A stretch of 64,000 nt of DNA from Zhengitettix transpicula (GCA_037074705.1 CM073593.1:101021738-101085737); one strand, 5' to 3'. Shown: positions 1 to 11,635, counted from the stretch's first letter. The notes: a model not told the origin generated them from the sequence alone. Made by a program: numbers and translations.

Positions 1-1681
1 TATCCTTTAAACTTTGTAAATAATTATGTTCTTAATTTTTAAATCGTAGATCTACCTCAAAAAATACTGTAAGAGGACGAAACCTCGTTTATTTATTTTT
101 TGTTACTAAACATAATTTCCGAGTTCAGCATCAATTTATTTAAGAGTTTGGGGGGAAATAATACCGAAAACACTCTGTTTGTGTGTCATGAGGTAAACGT
201 GGTACAATTTCGCAGATATTTTATTAAAATTGTGAAATGCTATATATTGAACTTACGATAAACGCAGCGTTTCAGTCACTAAATAAACACGAATTGACAA
301 CGCCACGGGGTAATTTTACTTTGAAACAAGAGTTTCCGCATGGAAGTTTCTGTGCAAGTACGTGCCGACCCTATTTGTCGCAGTATTTGTCGACGAAAAC
401 TATCGCTAGTGCTACAAATCGCAAGCTCTTCGCTGTTGACACGGCGGATTAATCTCTGTAAGAGCGAAGCCTAACAGTTCGACGTGGGACCGCGACGGTG
501 TTTGGATACGGGGGATCAGTCGCGCAATATTACGTGAGTTTTCCATCTTGGAATGTCACGAACCCCGCCCCTCGGTCTCGGCTCAGACTCGCGGACAATG
601 GGCAGTTGAGCTTGAATTATCCTTCCACGTATTACGTAATATTGCCCTCCTAGGGACGTATTATCCTTTCAACCAATGAATTACGTTTTCACTAAAAATC
701 CCTGACATCCTGCACAAAATGTTCAAGTAGCTGAATTGAGCATCTAGAAGAACGTCCTCAAGAAAAATTCACAGGTGCCTTTTATTTGTTTAAATTTATA
801 CGGAGAAAATTATCGAAAACCAGAAATTAAATTAAGCTTTTTTTATAATTGGAATAATAATAATTAGTATTATAATTATTTATAAACATGTGCGAAATAT
901 TTTGACCCAGTTCCTTGGGTTAGGCCGGCAACTTTCATTCTCCTCCTTTCCCGGTGCTTAGGTTTTACCTTCATCGCCCTATAACTCTTCCTTTCACCCC
1001 TCATGTCGTCTAGTAGCGAGGACCTTCCATGTGTCCAGGATCCTTCGATTATATCGTGCAGTAAATAAATTTTTCCTATGGACATTCCCGATCCTTTCTC
1101 TTAAAAAAAATGTAGTAAAGCCGGATCTCTTCTTCATTTACTCTTTCTGGAACCCCGTAACTTTTTCAACATTTCTGAACCCTTTATTTTCTTAAATTAT
1201 TCACCAACAACACATTTAATAATTTTTCCTAGGTACATTTTCTCTTTCTTTCTTTTTAATGCCCATTTTTTCGGATCCATAGACGTGTTTTTCCTCCGTC
1301 TTTTGTTTTTGGTAAATTCTGCATCGCCAATTGCAGTGCTGCAGTGTTAATACGTCCAAAAAAAACTTCCAAGGTACTTGAACCCATCGGAAATTTATAA
1401 ATATTTTTTGCCCACAAAAAAATAAAGTATCTACTTTCTTTGACATAACCATTTTTAACTGTTATATATATATACACGAATACGTCATTCCTGATACCAC
1501 TAGTGTTGTAATAAGCGTATTACATTTATAAGTGGATAATAATAAGAAGAAGTGGGGCTATATATTATCTTTGGGTTAGTTTTTAGTTTAGTTTTATCTT
1601 TGCTTTTGTTTAGGTACTTTGGTGATGTATTTGCGTGAGCAATAAATTAATTAACTATACTAAGTTTATTTATTTAATATG

Positions 1682-1725
<44 letters not shown>

Positions 1726-2880
1726 AAATTAATTGAATCCTTGAAGTTAAAAGTATAATAAAGTGAGTCCAACTTTTGTCGCTGATTACTATATTTTTTC
1801 CGAAAACAATTCCGTGTTACTTTCACATTTTATTGCACTGATTAATAAATTTCTTCCATTCCTAAAGATGACGTCATACTGTAAACATCCTTACGATGTG
1901 TCCGACTCAGTGTTAGGTTTTCTCTTAAAAGCTGTTCTCTTCTCACTTAGAACCTCTTCATGTTTTCCTACACTTGTCCACTTTTTTTCCCTTCTTCAAT
2001 TCTTCTCCAACACAACATTTCAATACTTTACAAGTGTTTTTGTCCCCCGCTTTTTTTTTAATTTCCGCGTTTCTTATTCACATATCTGACACATGTTCCG
2101 TAACAAAGCTTCATCCTAAGTAAGATAAGCTCACTACTTACTATCTGATAACTAATTATCATTATCCTCCGTTTAGTCACTGTTTTTTTTAAAAAAAATT
2201 AAACTAAACGACGTGTTTGCCATCGAGATTCACGTCAGCCTACATTTTCTAATGTTAATATATTAAGAAAGTTAAAATTGATTTCACTGATAACAACGAT
2301 CGCGATGTTTATTTGTGCATTACGTATTTAAAATGTAATTATTTTTTAAAATGAAAATTTAGTGTGTAAAGTGGTACATGGGAAAGTGAGTAATTTTACG
2401 TGGAAAGTGTCGAGGATTTATTCATTCTTCAACTTCGTATGTCGTAGAACGTCAAGAACTGAGAAAGTTTTCCGCGGGGCCGCACAGATTTACGTCGACT
2501 GACAAGCGATCGAGGGAACACATGACCAATGGCACGAATCCCGACAGGCGTGTAATTGATTTCTATTTCTATTCTTCTAGAAGCCTCTTACGTTTCCTTA
2601 AGTCTTCCGTTAAAGACAATCGAAGCCGAAGTGACAAGGTCCTCGCTCATCGCTACGTATTAAGTGCATATTACGTGTTATTAGTCTCACAATACTCTAT
2701 AATTAATTGTTGATCTTCCCATTGCCTGCATTGGTTTGAGTCTATGAAGCTTTATGAGTAAAAAACAACGTTGCCAAGGAATTGTTATGGAGGGAGAGTA
2801 TCTAAGGAAATAGGACAAAAACACAAAACCGGAGATCGTTAACTAATCGAAACGTTCTTTTTTATTCTTCCCTTATATTG
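1..2880. other. Gene-free AT-rich stretch
   Basis: I see no supportable gene here. Open frames at 237-452, 1763-2089 and 2522-2713 are short, have biased composition and show no motif I recognise. The interval 480-660 is more GC-rich than its surroundings but has no recognisable content. A (TA)n tract inside is listed separately. Confidence 0.6.
1683..1721. repeat. (TA)n microsatellite
   Basis: About 19 uninterrupted TA units lie in non-coding AT-rich DNA. The length is likely to vary between individuals. Confidence 0.95.
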
Positions 2881-2889
2881 AAAATTTTC

Positions 2890-3125
2890 ATCAGAACTGT
2901 AATTATTATATTATACCCTTAGTATAGTTAAAGAATTATTATTTTTGTTATTATTTATACTATTTTTACTTATGTTGGACAGGGAAATTTGTGTTCCCAA
3001 TTTTTATTATTTTTACGTTAACTTCTAATTATTTATATAGTAATTTTATATATATATATATTGACGTGTCCTGTTTCCTCATTCGAGGACTAATGGAATA
3101 ACATAAATCAAATTTAATTCATTTT
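2890..3125 (+). repeat. Dispersed AT-rich repeat R4, copy 1
   Basis: This segment matches the reverse complement of 16625-16885. Shared landmarks in order are TTGGACAGGGAAATTTGTGT, GTTAACTTCTAATTA and GGACTAATGGAATAA. A shorter relative lies near 34310-34370. The repeat is non-coding and of unknown class; an old DNA transposon or retroelement tail is possible. Confidence 0.65.
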
Positions 3126-3139
3126 ATCAGTTTCTCTAC

Positions 3140-4480
3140 CTCACTACACATTCATCCACTAATTCCTTTACTCTCCTTTGTGTTGCCAAGTGTCGTAAGA
3201 AATTCAGTTTTGTGGGAAGTGTCCTTATTATTTATCTTCTATATATATCTTCTATATATAAAAATGAATTGCTGTTCGTTAGTCTCACTAAAACTCGAGA
3301 ACGGCTGAACGGATTTATCTTATCTTAGTCTTTAAATGTTCGTGGAGGTCTAGAGAAGGTTTAAAAGGCGAGAAAAAATCGAATAATTTCCGGGAAAACC
3401 CTAAAAACAGCCCTTTTCTATTTCCCATACAAACGTTTTCTAAATAAAATACAAATCTGCACCAGTCGAGCAATTTTCACCAAATTTCGTACACGTGTTC
3501 TTTGCGACCAGGAAACAAACACTGTCGGGCTGAGACGCGTCTTCCACCCCCAGAAGCGGGGGTGGAAATATTTAAACATACTAAAACAGCCGATATTTGA
3601 GTCGGATAAATATTTTTAGGGGTCAAAGATATTGATAGTGTTTCTACCAATGTTATCTGAATACAATTTTCAACCCCTACGCCCTGTGAAAAGGACACCC
3701 TTCGGGTTTTTGGTGTGGAGATGCTTTACAGTAAAATAACGCGAATACAACCGAGATTGGAGTCAAATCAAAGGTTATGGAAGTCACTGTGTTTAGTTAC
3801 GACATTCAAATTGGCATTTACCCCTCAGATGCAGGGGTAGCGGGGTGCAAATTTTGGAACATGCAAACACGGCAGATATTTGCGTTGAAGAAATATTTTT
3901 CAGAGTTAATTATAATGATTAGGGTTCGAGTAGCGTTACATAAAAATTGCGCAAAAGCAGCCGAAATTGGAGTAATATCGGGGGTTATAGATAAATGACA
4001 TCTCGGTCAACGCCGGGCACCCAGCTAGTTATTAATAAAATCCTCGGATACTTTCATGAAATATGTGGTAAAATTGTTTCGTATTTCAAATTAAATGAAC
4101 CTTTATTAACCCATCAAAAACTATATTATTAGTCATTACGCGTATAATAAACCATCATAAATACTGTTTAAATGGGAATTGTCTTATTCTACATATAAAG
4201 GAAATTTATTCGACTTAAAATTGGAGCATTTAGTCTTTTTTGGTTAAAAATACATAAATATTATCTTAATATTATGAATTTCCGTAAATTTGTTTATATT
4301 ATTAATTACAGTAATTATTCATTTTGTTATATCGGCCACGATATTTGTTAACAAAAATTAAGCAGTATAAATATCATGTAAAATTTCCACCTCATAAACA
4401 TTCCCTTATTAAAAAAAATTGTTTGGATATTAATCATTCTTTAATTTTTGATGTTATTACTATAATCAAAGATTGATGCC
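3140..4480 (+). repeat. Dispersed repeat R3, split by a Helitron
   Basis: The two flanks of the Helitron at 3235-4028 (3140-3234 and 4029-4480) line up as one continuous stretch with 10130-10660. Landmarks are CTCCTTTGTGTTGCCAAG, then TTCAGTTT.TGTGGGAAG, then AAAATCCT.GGATACTTTC, then TTTTGTTATATCGGCCA. Shorter relatives lie at 8358-8461 and 10795-10975. The repeat is non-coding; its class is unknown. Confidence 0.75.
3235..4028 (+). mobile_element. Non-autonomous Helitron, family Hel1, copy 1
   Basis: The element begins with TC (an A precedes it) and ends in CTAG followed by T, the expected Helitron arrangement of insertion between A and T with no target duplication. The GC-rich terminus, with GGC/GCC repeats able to fold just before CTAG (about 4009-4028), fits the 3' hairpin. 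The start TCTATATATA followed by AAAATGAATTGCTG resembles non-autonomous Helitrons common in insects. There is no Rep/helicase frame. It is about 98% identical by eye to 44665-45442. The first 16 bases contain a small duplication (ATCTTCTATATAT-like) absent from copy 2, so the exact 5' base is uncertain by up to 16 bases. Confidence 0.85.
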
Positions 4481-4534
4481 TTTCCCGGAGTAGTTGTTCA
4501 ATAAATAGTTCTCGGTATTCACACGGGTATTGCA

Positions 4535-4625
4535 TATTTATGTTTGAACGCAACGTTTCGACGACTAAAAGCTCTGTCGCCATCTTCTAGACAGAAACCC
4601 AATGTTTTGACTAGTGTTGTGTTCA
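4535..4625 (-). repeat. Short element with GAAACGTTG and AGAAGATGG boxes
   Basis: The minus strand reads CTAGAAGATGGCGACAG, a spacer, then GTCGTCGAAACGTTGCG. It belongs to the broad class of GAAAC-containing elements described for the hammerhead-like loci, but the first box is CTAGAAGA rather than CTGANGA, so I do not call it a ribozyme core. Confidence 0.4.
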
Positions 4626-4629
4626 GTCA

Positions 4630-5555
4630 CCCCCGTAAAATAGTTTATTCGACGCAAATATCGGTAGTTTTAGCATGTTTGTAAATTTACACCCCAAGTG
4701 TAATAATTTGTTTAATCGTAACGTCCCTAATACAATTGTTTAGGCCGTGCGAAGTCCGAGGAGGCTTTATTCAAATTTAGGGGGATTGTAGTGATGTGTG
4801 ATTCAGCCAACCATGAAAAATAAAATATATTTTTAGATGTTGGTACTGTTTCGCTTTCCAAAAATCCCGATGAAGCGTTACGGTTTCCAGTGCTAGGCAC
4901 TTTGTAGCACCACTCAAGAAGTCTTCACTTAATGCGAAAAGAAAAAAACGAAGAAAAAAAAAGGAGACAACAAGACTGGAAGAACATCCCTTGAGGAAAC
5001 GGGAGGAAATTAAAGCCGAGCAGTAATGAACACTGCGTTCCACTTAGAACGAGGTTGTGTCAACAGCTTGTGCACATTACGCATGACGTGCTCCGAGGCG
5101 GAGCGGATTTACGAAATGGCATTATCGGATTGGATCTCAGAAGGCCGTTGTAGTTAGTGTAGCAAGTGACGCTCCGGAGTTATTTTTGCGTCGCCTTGAC
5201 GAATGGCCGCTTCTAAGTTATGGCCGCACTTTGTTCGATTGGTAATCTTGCAGTACGAATCCACTGCACGTTCGCCAACCATGGCGAAGCGATCAAGAGC
5301 AATGAAGCGGTCACAGTATTAATATCAAAACCGATAGCCGAAGGGGCGGGTTTTTTATTACCTTGATATGGCGGCTCTGTGCCTAATACGGTCGTCACAT
5401 TCTCAGAAATTCGAAAATATTTTATAAAAAAAAAACAACCACACATTCCCCCTGTCAATATGTATCTATGCTATTGAATTAAATCACTCCAAAAATATAG
5501 GACCCAAACAGTCTTCATGACACTATTAAAACATGAATCATAGATACAATGTGTT
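4630..5555. other. No recognisable feature
   Basis: This is mixed-composition DNA. Open frames at 4777-5043 and 5213-5458 on the minus strand contain low-complexity runs and no motif I recognise. Confidence 0.5.
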
Positions 5556-5559
5556 TTTT

Positions 5560-5815
5560 TTCAAGGACACGCTGAAGCGACTAAGTAAAAAAATAATGTG
5601 AAAAATATTAAATGGAAGGAATTAATGAAAAAGAAAGTTAGCCAATTTAGACAAAAAGGGTAATATAAATACCAGACAACGTTTCTGGGATCCTTGTCCC
5701 CTTTCGTCAGGTGCGGAGAAGAGCCTAGAGCGACACAACTGCACTCGTCAGTTGACAACACTCAAAAGCGACGAAAACGCAACGACAATGGGAGACCCGA
5801 AGGGTTAGTTCAACA
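5560..5815 (-). mobile_element. Penelope-like element tail (3' region)
   Basis: On the minus strand this lies immediately downstream of the GIY-YIG remnant at 5889-6147. It carries the block seen at 18341-18500, 22437-22660, 28700-28845, 29040-30395 and 50440-50580. In order these are a GTTGTGTCGCTCTAGGCTCT-like segment, CACCTGACGAAAGG, GAAACGTTGT, and a distal ATTGGCTAACTTTCTTTTTCATT-like segment. The pairing of this tail with a Penelope-type endonuclease remnant is what links the whole repeat set to Penelope-like retroelements. Confidence 0.7.
5675..5710 (-). ncRNA. Hammerhead-ribozyme-like core
   Basis: The minus strand shows CTGACGA (5710-5704), a short imperfect GGGA/TCCC hairpin, then GAAAC (5685-5681) followed by GTTGTC. 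All invariant strand residues of a hammerhead core (CTGANGA and GAAA) are present. GAAAC-GTT-GTC would make a minimal two-pair stem III ending in a GUC cleavage triplet. I do not see a convincing stem I by eye. Penelope-like elements are known to carry such motifs; activity here is unproven. Confidence 0.5.
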
Positions 5816-5888
5816 TTAAGAGAGCAACGGCAATGGGAAAACCGGGGGGTTTAGCGGAATAATAAAGGATCATAGCAATTATTGAGTT

Positions 5889-6147
5889 TCATAGTGTCTG
5901 TTTGTACATTAATAGCTGTGATGTTTGAAGCATCTCTGGAATTGTACCTGGCTGGGGCTCAACGACTAAAATCTTAGCATTTTTCCAGTCAAATGTATGT
6001 TTAGAATTGATTATATGTTTGGAGACTAACAGATTGTTTATCAATGGGAAGTTTTATACGTGTATTAAGGGAACGTTTTGTTCGCCCTATGTAGCAGGAA
6101 TTACAATTAGAGCAAGACAATGAATGCTGTAGGTGTCAAGTGAGTCC
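5889..6147 (-). pseudogene. Penelope-like GIY-YIG endonuclease fragment
   Basis: Reading the minus strand from 6120 gives LSCSNCNSCYIGRTKRSL, the cysteine-rich entry to a GIY-YIG nuclease with the YIG triad at about 6093-6085 and the conserved downstream arginine. After a frameshift near 6050-6030 the second frame continues with an HTFDWKNAKIL-type segment and VVEPQPGTIPEMLQT, which matches the C-terminal part of Penelope-type endonuclease domains, before a stop at 5891-5889. There is no reverse transcriptase domain upstream, so this is a 5'-truncated, frameshifted copy. In intact elements the nuclease nicks DNA for target-primed reverse transcription. The tail at 5560-5815 follows directly. 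Confidence 0.75.
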
Positions 6148-6479
6148 TTGTGGTTGTTTATTATATCTTGGTGAAACTAGTGGAAAAATTACTATAATGA
6201 CTTTAATTTTCAGTATTTTGTTTTCAAATAAATTACGCAAGATGCTACGATAATTATCCAAATTATAAACTTTATATAAATATTTTATTTTACTTAAACA
6301 ACTGTTTCCAATTATAATAAGATAAATAACATAATTTGTGTGCTATAAGTTTTAAGGTGGCTCAATGGGAAACTACAGAAAAATTAAATGAACACGTTAG
6401 AAAGTAATACACAACGTTTCTAACGCGTAATGAGGCCCAGATATCGTTGCGTATTATTTTCTACTATCTTTATTTTTAG

Positions 6480-7000
6480 TTTCCATACTGTCTGAAGTTG
6501 GCCATCATTCCTCCTGATATAATAGAGGTCGAGGTGCAGAGGCATTAAATAAAAATAGAGCAAAACACAACCGAGAGTCGAATCCCGGCTTATGGATGTT
6601 GCTGAGTTTAATTATAACATTCAATTTAACAGTTATGGAAGGAAAAAACAATTTGTATGTTCGCAGACAAATCTACTCCCGTGTATCAAATTTGACCAAA
6701 TTTTGTACATGTGTTCCTTGCGAAACAAAACAATTACACGACTATAGTCCCCAGAGGTAGGGGTGGATGGGGGTGGCAATTTACGAACATGCTAAATGGA
6801 CCTATATTTTCGTCGAATAAATATTTTAAGGGGTGACTGAGATTGATAGTGTTTTTCCTGGATGATTTTTGTGGATAAATTTCAACCCCTTTCTGTACTG
6901 GAGGGGAGCACCCTCAGGGGGTGTAGGTGCAGAGGCGTTAAAATAAACCTCGAAAACAATCGAAATCTATGATTATGGATACTCTTTATGACAACCCGTG
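6480..7000 (+). mobile_element. Helitron-type remnant with tandem units
   Basis: It contains two copies of the unit found in Hel1 and at 54090-54851. Landmarks are GTCGAATCCCGGCTTATGG then ATGTTGCTGAGTTTAATTAT, ATTGATAGTGTTT, and TTTCAACCCCTTTC. It ends with GACAACCCG at about 6990-6999 and then loses the CTAG terminus. It is non-coding and more diverged than the Hel1 copies. Confidence 0.6.
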
Positions 7001-7083
7001 CTATATATATTTAATAACCTATTAAAAGTGGTTTTATATATAAAAAAAATAAATTGATAATTGTTTTTATTTAATAGCACTTC

Positions 7084-7123
7084 GTTTCGATACTTATTTG
7101 TACTATCTTCAAGCTGTGGTTCG
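7084..7123 (-). repeat. GAAAC/hairpin element, variant box 1
   Basis: The minus strand reads CTTGAAGA, a hairpin GATAGTAC/AGTATC, then GAAAC. The hairpin is good but the first box has an extra T, so it is a degraded relative of the hammerhead-like loci. The flanking GACTGAAAAGTT is shared with 22120-22140, which shows that the two loci are the same family. Confidence 0.4.
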
Positions 7124-7260
7124 ACTGAAAAGTTTTATTTTGCTTTTATAAATGTTATTTTTTTTCTTATAACCAAATAATTTTTTTTTTGTATAATCGG
7201 TGAATAAAGACTACGAAAACGTTTATAACATTCAGGCAATCCCTTAATTAGGATCACAGC

Positions 7261-7289
7261 CTGAAGAGGGCTCGAATATGTGCCGAAAC
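7261..7289 (+). ncRNA. Hammerhead-like core
   Basis: The plus strand shows CTGAAGA (7261-7267), a short GGC...GCC stem, then GAAAC (7285-7289). Conserved positions of both hammerhead boxes are intact. The following GTATCG does not give an obvious NUH cleavage triplet with a minimal stem III, so activity is doubtful. Confidence 0.4.
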
Positions 7290-7507
7290 GTATCGCTGTT
7301 AAAATAAAATCGTAATATAAATTTTGAATTTAGAAAAAAAATGCTAATAATGTATGTTATTATGTTTTATTCATTATACATAAACATTAAATAAATGTAA
7401 TAACGATTATTTATGCTGTACAACATTGCAACATAAATTTGTGACACTGATTTATAGAAACCTTCTAAGGTGATCCAAAACATCCAGTTGTTGTTATATT
7501 TCTTCAT

Positions 7508-7509
<2 letters not shown>

Positions 7510-7551
<42 letters not shown>

Positions 7552-7575
7552 TCTCTCTATATATATATATATACA
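7510..7575. repeat. (CT)n-(TA)n compound microsatellite
   Basis: About 24 CT units, with one A interruption, run directly into TA units. The minus-strand open frame across it (poly Arg/Glu) is an artefact. Confidence 0.95.
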
Positions 7576-8357
7576 TATGTAAGCTGACGTCATAGCTGCC
7601 GACAGTAATACCTCCACTCTCGTCATGTTTATTTGGCAGTCATCTGGTTCTAAGAACCGTCGCAACATCGTAAAACGAGATATATCGGTAAATATGTTCC
7701 AGAAAAAAATTCGTTCGTGGAATGTGAAGCTGAATTCTACGGAAATGTTAGTCAAAGCATCTCGGTTTACGTCGCTCGTAGAGGGTTCAAAGAAAAGCGT
7801 CGCTAGGATGAGATAGACTTCGATATATTTTCTTTGAAAGAGATTCCATTTTTTACGTTTGATGTTGTGTGTGTAGTATATCCGTATCTTTCAACTGAAT
7901 ACATTTTCATAATTATATGTCTGTATAATTTCAAGGGGAATAATTATATAATGAGGGTAGGTCCTTTAGTTGTATTGGACTAACTAAAAATACGAATAAC
8001 CGTTCACATGTTTGCGTAATGAATGATATCATGGTGGGGATGGGGGGTGGTTTCCTTATGTATTCTAAGAATAAGTGAGAGATATCAATAACGTGCTTGA
8101 GAGGAACTACGGAAGAGATTTAGGCTGGGGGGGGGGGGTGGGGGGAATCAAGACGTCTCGAACCTCGTAATTATAATTCCCAAATTAATAGCCGATACTG
8201 AACCGCAACTTCCTCCCCCTATATTGCCAACACGTTGGGAAGTTAAACAATAATCTGAGGCTGCAAGAGATCCTTAGCACACAATAGTTTAACGTAAATT
8301 AGTACATCCGCCGAAAATATAGCTGAAACCCATAGACCGGAAAGATCATCAAGAAAT

Positions 8358-8461
8358 AAATTAACAAACATTTAATAAACCATCATAAAGACAGTGTAAA
8401 TGATAAGTATCTTGTTGCATATTTAAAGGAATTTTTTTTGGACATAAAATGGAGCATTTCT
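8358..8461 (+). repeat. R3 fragment
   Basis: It matches 4136-4240 through AATAAACCATCATAAA, CTTGTTGCATATTTAAAGGA and GGAGCATTT. It is cut at its right end by the poly(T) of the R1 copy at 8462, so R1 inserted after R3. Confidence 0.6.
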
Positions 8462-8714
8462 GTTTTTTAAGGGTAACAGGCTACATAAGGGTAATCCACA
8501 TGGTGGCAACTCCCCTTTAATAGCATAGGAATGGATTTGAAAGGGGGGATGCGGAAGGGTAGAGGAAGGTAGCCAAGGGTTGACTACGGCCCCCGGGCTG
8601 TAGTTTAAGGATCCTACACGGAATAGCGGACAACTCTTACGGTATGCCCAAGGTCTGTGACCCCGGAACACTCACCTCTCGGAACAGGCCGAGGTGCCTC
8701 GGCTTCTGGGAACC
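8462..8714 (-). mobile_element. R1 retroposon, internally deleted
   Basis: The poly(A) end (poly(T) on plus) is at 8462-8468. After the GGATCCTACACGG block the sequence jumps directly to AATAGCGGACAACTCTTAC, losing about 200 bases of the full R1 (compare 57693-58228). It ends at the CTGGGAACC block. Confidence 0.8.
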
Positions 8715-8727
8715 TTGATTTTGCCGG

Positions 8728-9224
8728 TTTTTTTTTTAGGGCAACAGGCTACATGAGGGTAATCCACATTGGGCAACACCTTTTTTAAAGCATAGGAAGG
8801 GATTTGAAAGGGGGGATGCGGAAGGGTAGAGGAAGGTAGCCAAGGGTTAACTAGGGCCCCCGGGCTATGGTTTAAGGATCCTACCCGGCCGATTAAAGAA
8901 ATGCAGGGCAAACCCTGGAAAAACCTGCATCAGGTAGGTCGGCCATTGGGTACTTGTCCCACGCCCTTCCGATAGCGGTAGAGGAGTTTGCTGTGGGGAC
9001 GCAGAATTCCCTTCACCGTGCCTCGACCAGTTTAGGAGGCAGCTGGCGACTATTCCAATGGGAATAGCGAACAGCTCTTACCGTATGCCCAAGGTCTGTG
9101 ACCCCGGAACATACACCTCTCAAAACAGGTCGAGGTGCCTCGGCTTGTGGGAACCTTAGTTCAAAAATGGAGAGGAAAAGGCATCCCCAAAGGTAGCCCC
9201 TTCGTATCTCTCCTAAAAGGTTCA
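8728..9224 (-). mobile_element. R1 copy, part of a composite insertion
   Basis: Poly(T) at 8728-8736 is followed by AGGGCAACAGGCTACATGAG and the rest of R1 up to the CTCTCCTAAAAGG block; the head hairpins are missing. Together with the next copy it is bracketed by a 13-base duplication TTGATTTTGCCGG at 8715-8727 and 9619-9631. Confidence 0.85.
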
Positions 9225-9238
9225 TCTATGACTAAAGT

Positions 9239-9618
9239 TTTTTTTTGTTTTTTTTAGGGCAACAGGCTACATGAGGGTAATCCACTTAGGGCAACTCCCC
9301 TTTAATAGCATAGGAAGGGATTTGAAAGGGGGGATGCGGAAGGGTAGAGGAAGGTAGCCAAGGGTTAACTAGGGCCCCCGGGCTATATTTTAAGGATCCT
9401 ACCCGGCATTCGCCTAAAGGAATGCAGGGAAAACCTTAGAAAAACCTGCATCGGGTAGGTCGGGCATTGGGTACTTGTCCCACGCCCTTCCGATAGCGGG
9501 AGAGGAGCATACCCAAAGGCAGCCCTTCGTATCTCTTCTAAAAGGTTCTGCCTGCGAGAGAAAATCCCTCGCAAGTTACCTGCAAGAGAATCCTCCCGCA
9601 GGCTTTCGTGGGAATCCA
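9239..9618 (-). mobile_element. R1 copy with head hairpins and internal deletion
   Basis: It starts with a poly(T) run and lacks the segment between AGCGGGAGAGGAG and CATACCCAAAGG. It keeps the head with two GCGAGAG...CTCGCA-type hairpins (about 9550-9605). It ends exactly at the right copy of the 13-base target duplication. Confidence 0.85.
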
Positions 9619-10129
9619 TTGATTTTGCCGGATATTAAATATTTATAAAATATTAACGAGTTGCAACTAATAGTTCTCATTAATATGGTTGAATTTTGTG
9701 TCACATAACGTTTTGAAAATATCCACAAATATATTATATATGTTTAAGAAGACGACAGGTAGATCCGGCGCCAGGGGTTGTTTGATGTTATGCCGGCGCC
9801 GTAAAATATAGATCCACGTGGCCTTTTTTTTATTCTTTTATGCTGATAAAATCATGATTATATTTTTTTTAATGATAAACTAAAAGAGATTTTCAAAATA
9901 TTTCAACACAACTTTCTCCCCTCTCAAATATGTCAATCAGTTCCTGTTGGGCCGCAGCTGCGTCTCATAATAATTGGTTCGCTCAAAATTGACGGTTATT
10001 TGGGCTGATGAAAAAGCCACTGAAATGTCTGCTCCGGTGCGTTACAGACGATTTTCAATCCTTTGATATCGCAAACCACGGCGGAGGCTACTTGCTTTGA
10101 ATATTTTTTTTTTTTTAAAAAAAAGGTTC

Positions 10130-10660
10130 TTTACAAGAATATGTCGCCATTCCACTAATTCAGTTACCCTCCTTTGTGTTGCCAAGATTAGTAAGAAATT
10201 CAGTTTGTGGGAAGAGTCCCTTATTATTACCTAATAAGAAAATCCTGGATACTTTCGTGAAATATTCTACCATGTTTAAAATTAAAATAACCTTTTTAAG
10301 CCATAAAAAATAAATATATACATTACCAAGAATATGAATACAATTTTACAATTATTATTTATTTAACAATTATAATTAGTATATTAATGGGAAGTGTCTT
10401 GTTATACATTTAAAGAAAAAATAATTAATATGGAGAATTTTGTCTTATTTTGTTAAAAAAAGGTCATATCATGATATTATGAATTACCATAAATTTGTTT
10501 ATAATATTAATTGCAGAAATAATTGATTTTGTTATATCGGCCAGACCAAACGATATCTTTTTAACTAAAATTAAGAAGCATAAATCTAATGTAAAATTTT
10601 CCCATTATCAATTTATCTATTATAGATTAGAAAATTAATAATTTTTTTTTTTAAAAAGTC
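10130..10660 (+). repeat. R3, uninterrupted copy
   Basis: This corresponds to 3140-4480 without the Helitron. The junction TTATTATTACCTAATAAGAA at about 10231 is the paralogous empty site. Further R3 similarity resumes at 10795-10975 (TTTGTTATATTGGCCAGACC), ending where the R1 at 10979 begins. Confidence 0.75.
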
Positions 10661-10978
10661 AATCTTATATCTCTAAGAAATCCTTTTCCACTTCTGTCAT
10701 TCTTAAACATCGTTAATCTTAATCTGATCAAGACCAGTGGAAACCCTGAAAACAATTTCTACTTATGATTCCAAACCATTGTCACATAATTTTATATCAA
10801 AGTTGTTTATAATATTAATTGCAATAATTGACCGTTTTGTTATATTGGCCAGACCAAACGATATATAATTAAGGTAATGTAAAATTTCCCCATTGTAAAC
10901 GTTCTCCTATTACAACAATTTGTTTGGCTCTTAATCATTCTTTAAATTTTGATATTATTATTATAGATTATAAATTAT

Positions 10979-11134
10979 AGGATCCTTAAACCATAGCCCG
11001 GGGGCCCCTAGTTAACCCTTGGCTACCTTCCTCTACCCTTTCGCATCCCCCCTTTAAAATCCCTTCCTATGCTATTAAAGGGGAGTTGCCACCATGTGGA
11101 TTACCCTCATGTAGCCCTGTTACCCTAAAAAAAA
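10979..11134 (+). mobile_element. R1 tail fragment, type A
   Basis: It begins at GGATCCTTAAACCATAGCCC and ends in GTTACCCT plus A8. It is a 5'-truncated R1 in plus orientation, inserted in R3 sequence. Confidence 0.85.
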
Positions 11135-11142
11135 GCAATTCT

Positions 11143-11632
11143 TCAGAACCTTGTAGGGGAAACGGAAGGGGATACATTTGGGGATGCCTCCTCTTCTCTC
11201 CATGTTTGAACTAAGTTTCCCACTCGCCGAGGCACCTCGGCCTGTTTTGAGAGGTGTATGTTCCGGGGGTCACAGACCTTGGGCATACGGTAAGAGTTGT
11301 TTTCTGTTCCCATTGGAACAGTCGGCCAGATGACTCCTAAACTGGTCGAGGCACGGAGAAGGGAATGCTGCGTTCCCACTGTAAACTCCTCTCCAGAAGG
11401 GCGTGGGACAAGTACCCAATGCCCGACCTACCTGATGCAGGTTTTTTCTAGGGTTTGTCCTGCATTTCTTTTACGCGAATGCCGGGTAGGATCCTTAACC
11501 ATAGCCCGGGGGCCCTAGTTAACCCTTGGCTACCTTTCCTTATCCTTTATTTTCACTCCTTTTCTTTGCTATAAGAGGGGAGTAGCCACTCTGGGGGTTA
11601 CCCTATACAAAGCCTGTATACACCTTCTTTTT
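11143..11632 (+). mobile_element. R1 copy, type B tail
   Basis: The R1 body is nearly complete from the AACCTTGTAGG block. The end is of type B: CTATAAGAGGGGAGTAGCCA, then TACCCTATACAAAGCCTG and TATACACCTTC, in place of the type A CATGTAGCCTGTTGCCCT-poly(A). Short reading frames on both strands here are not conserved coding. Confidence 0.8.
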
Positions 11633-11635
11633 ATT

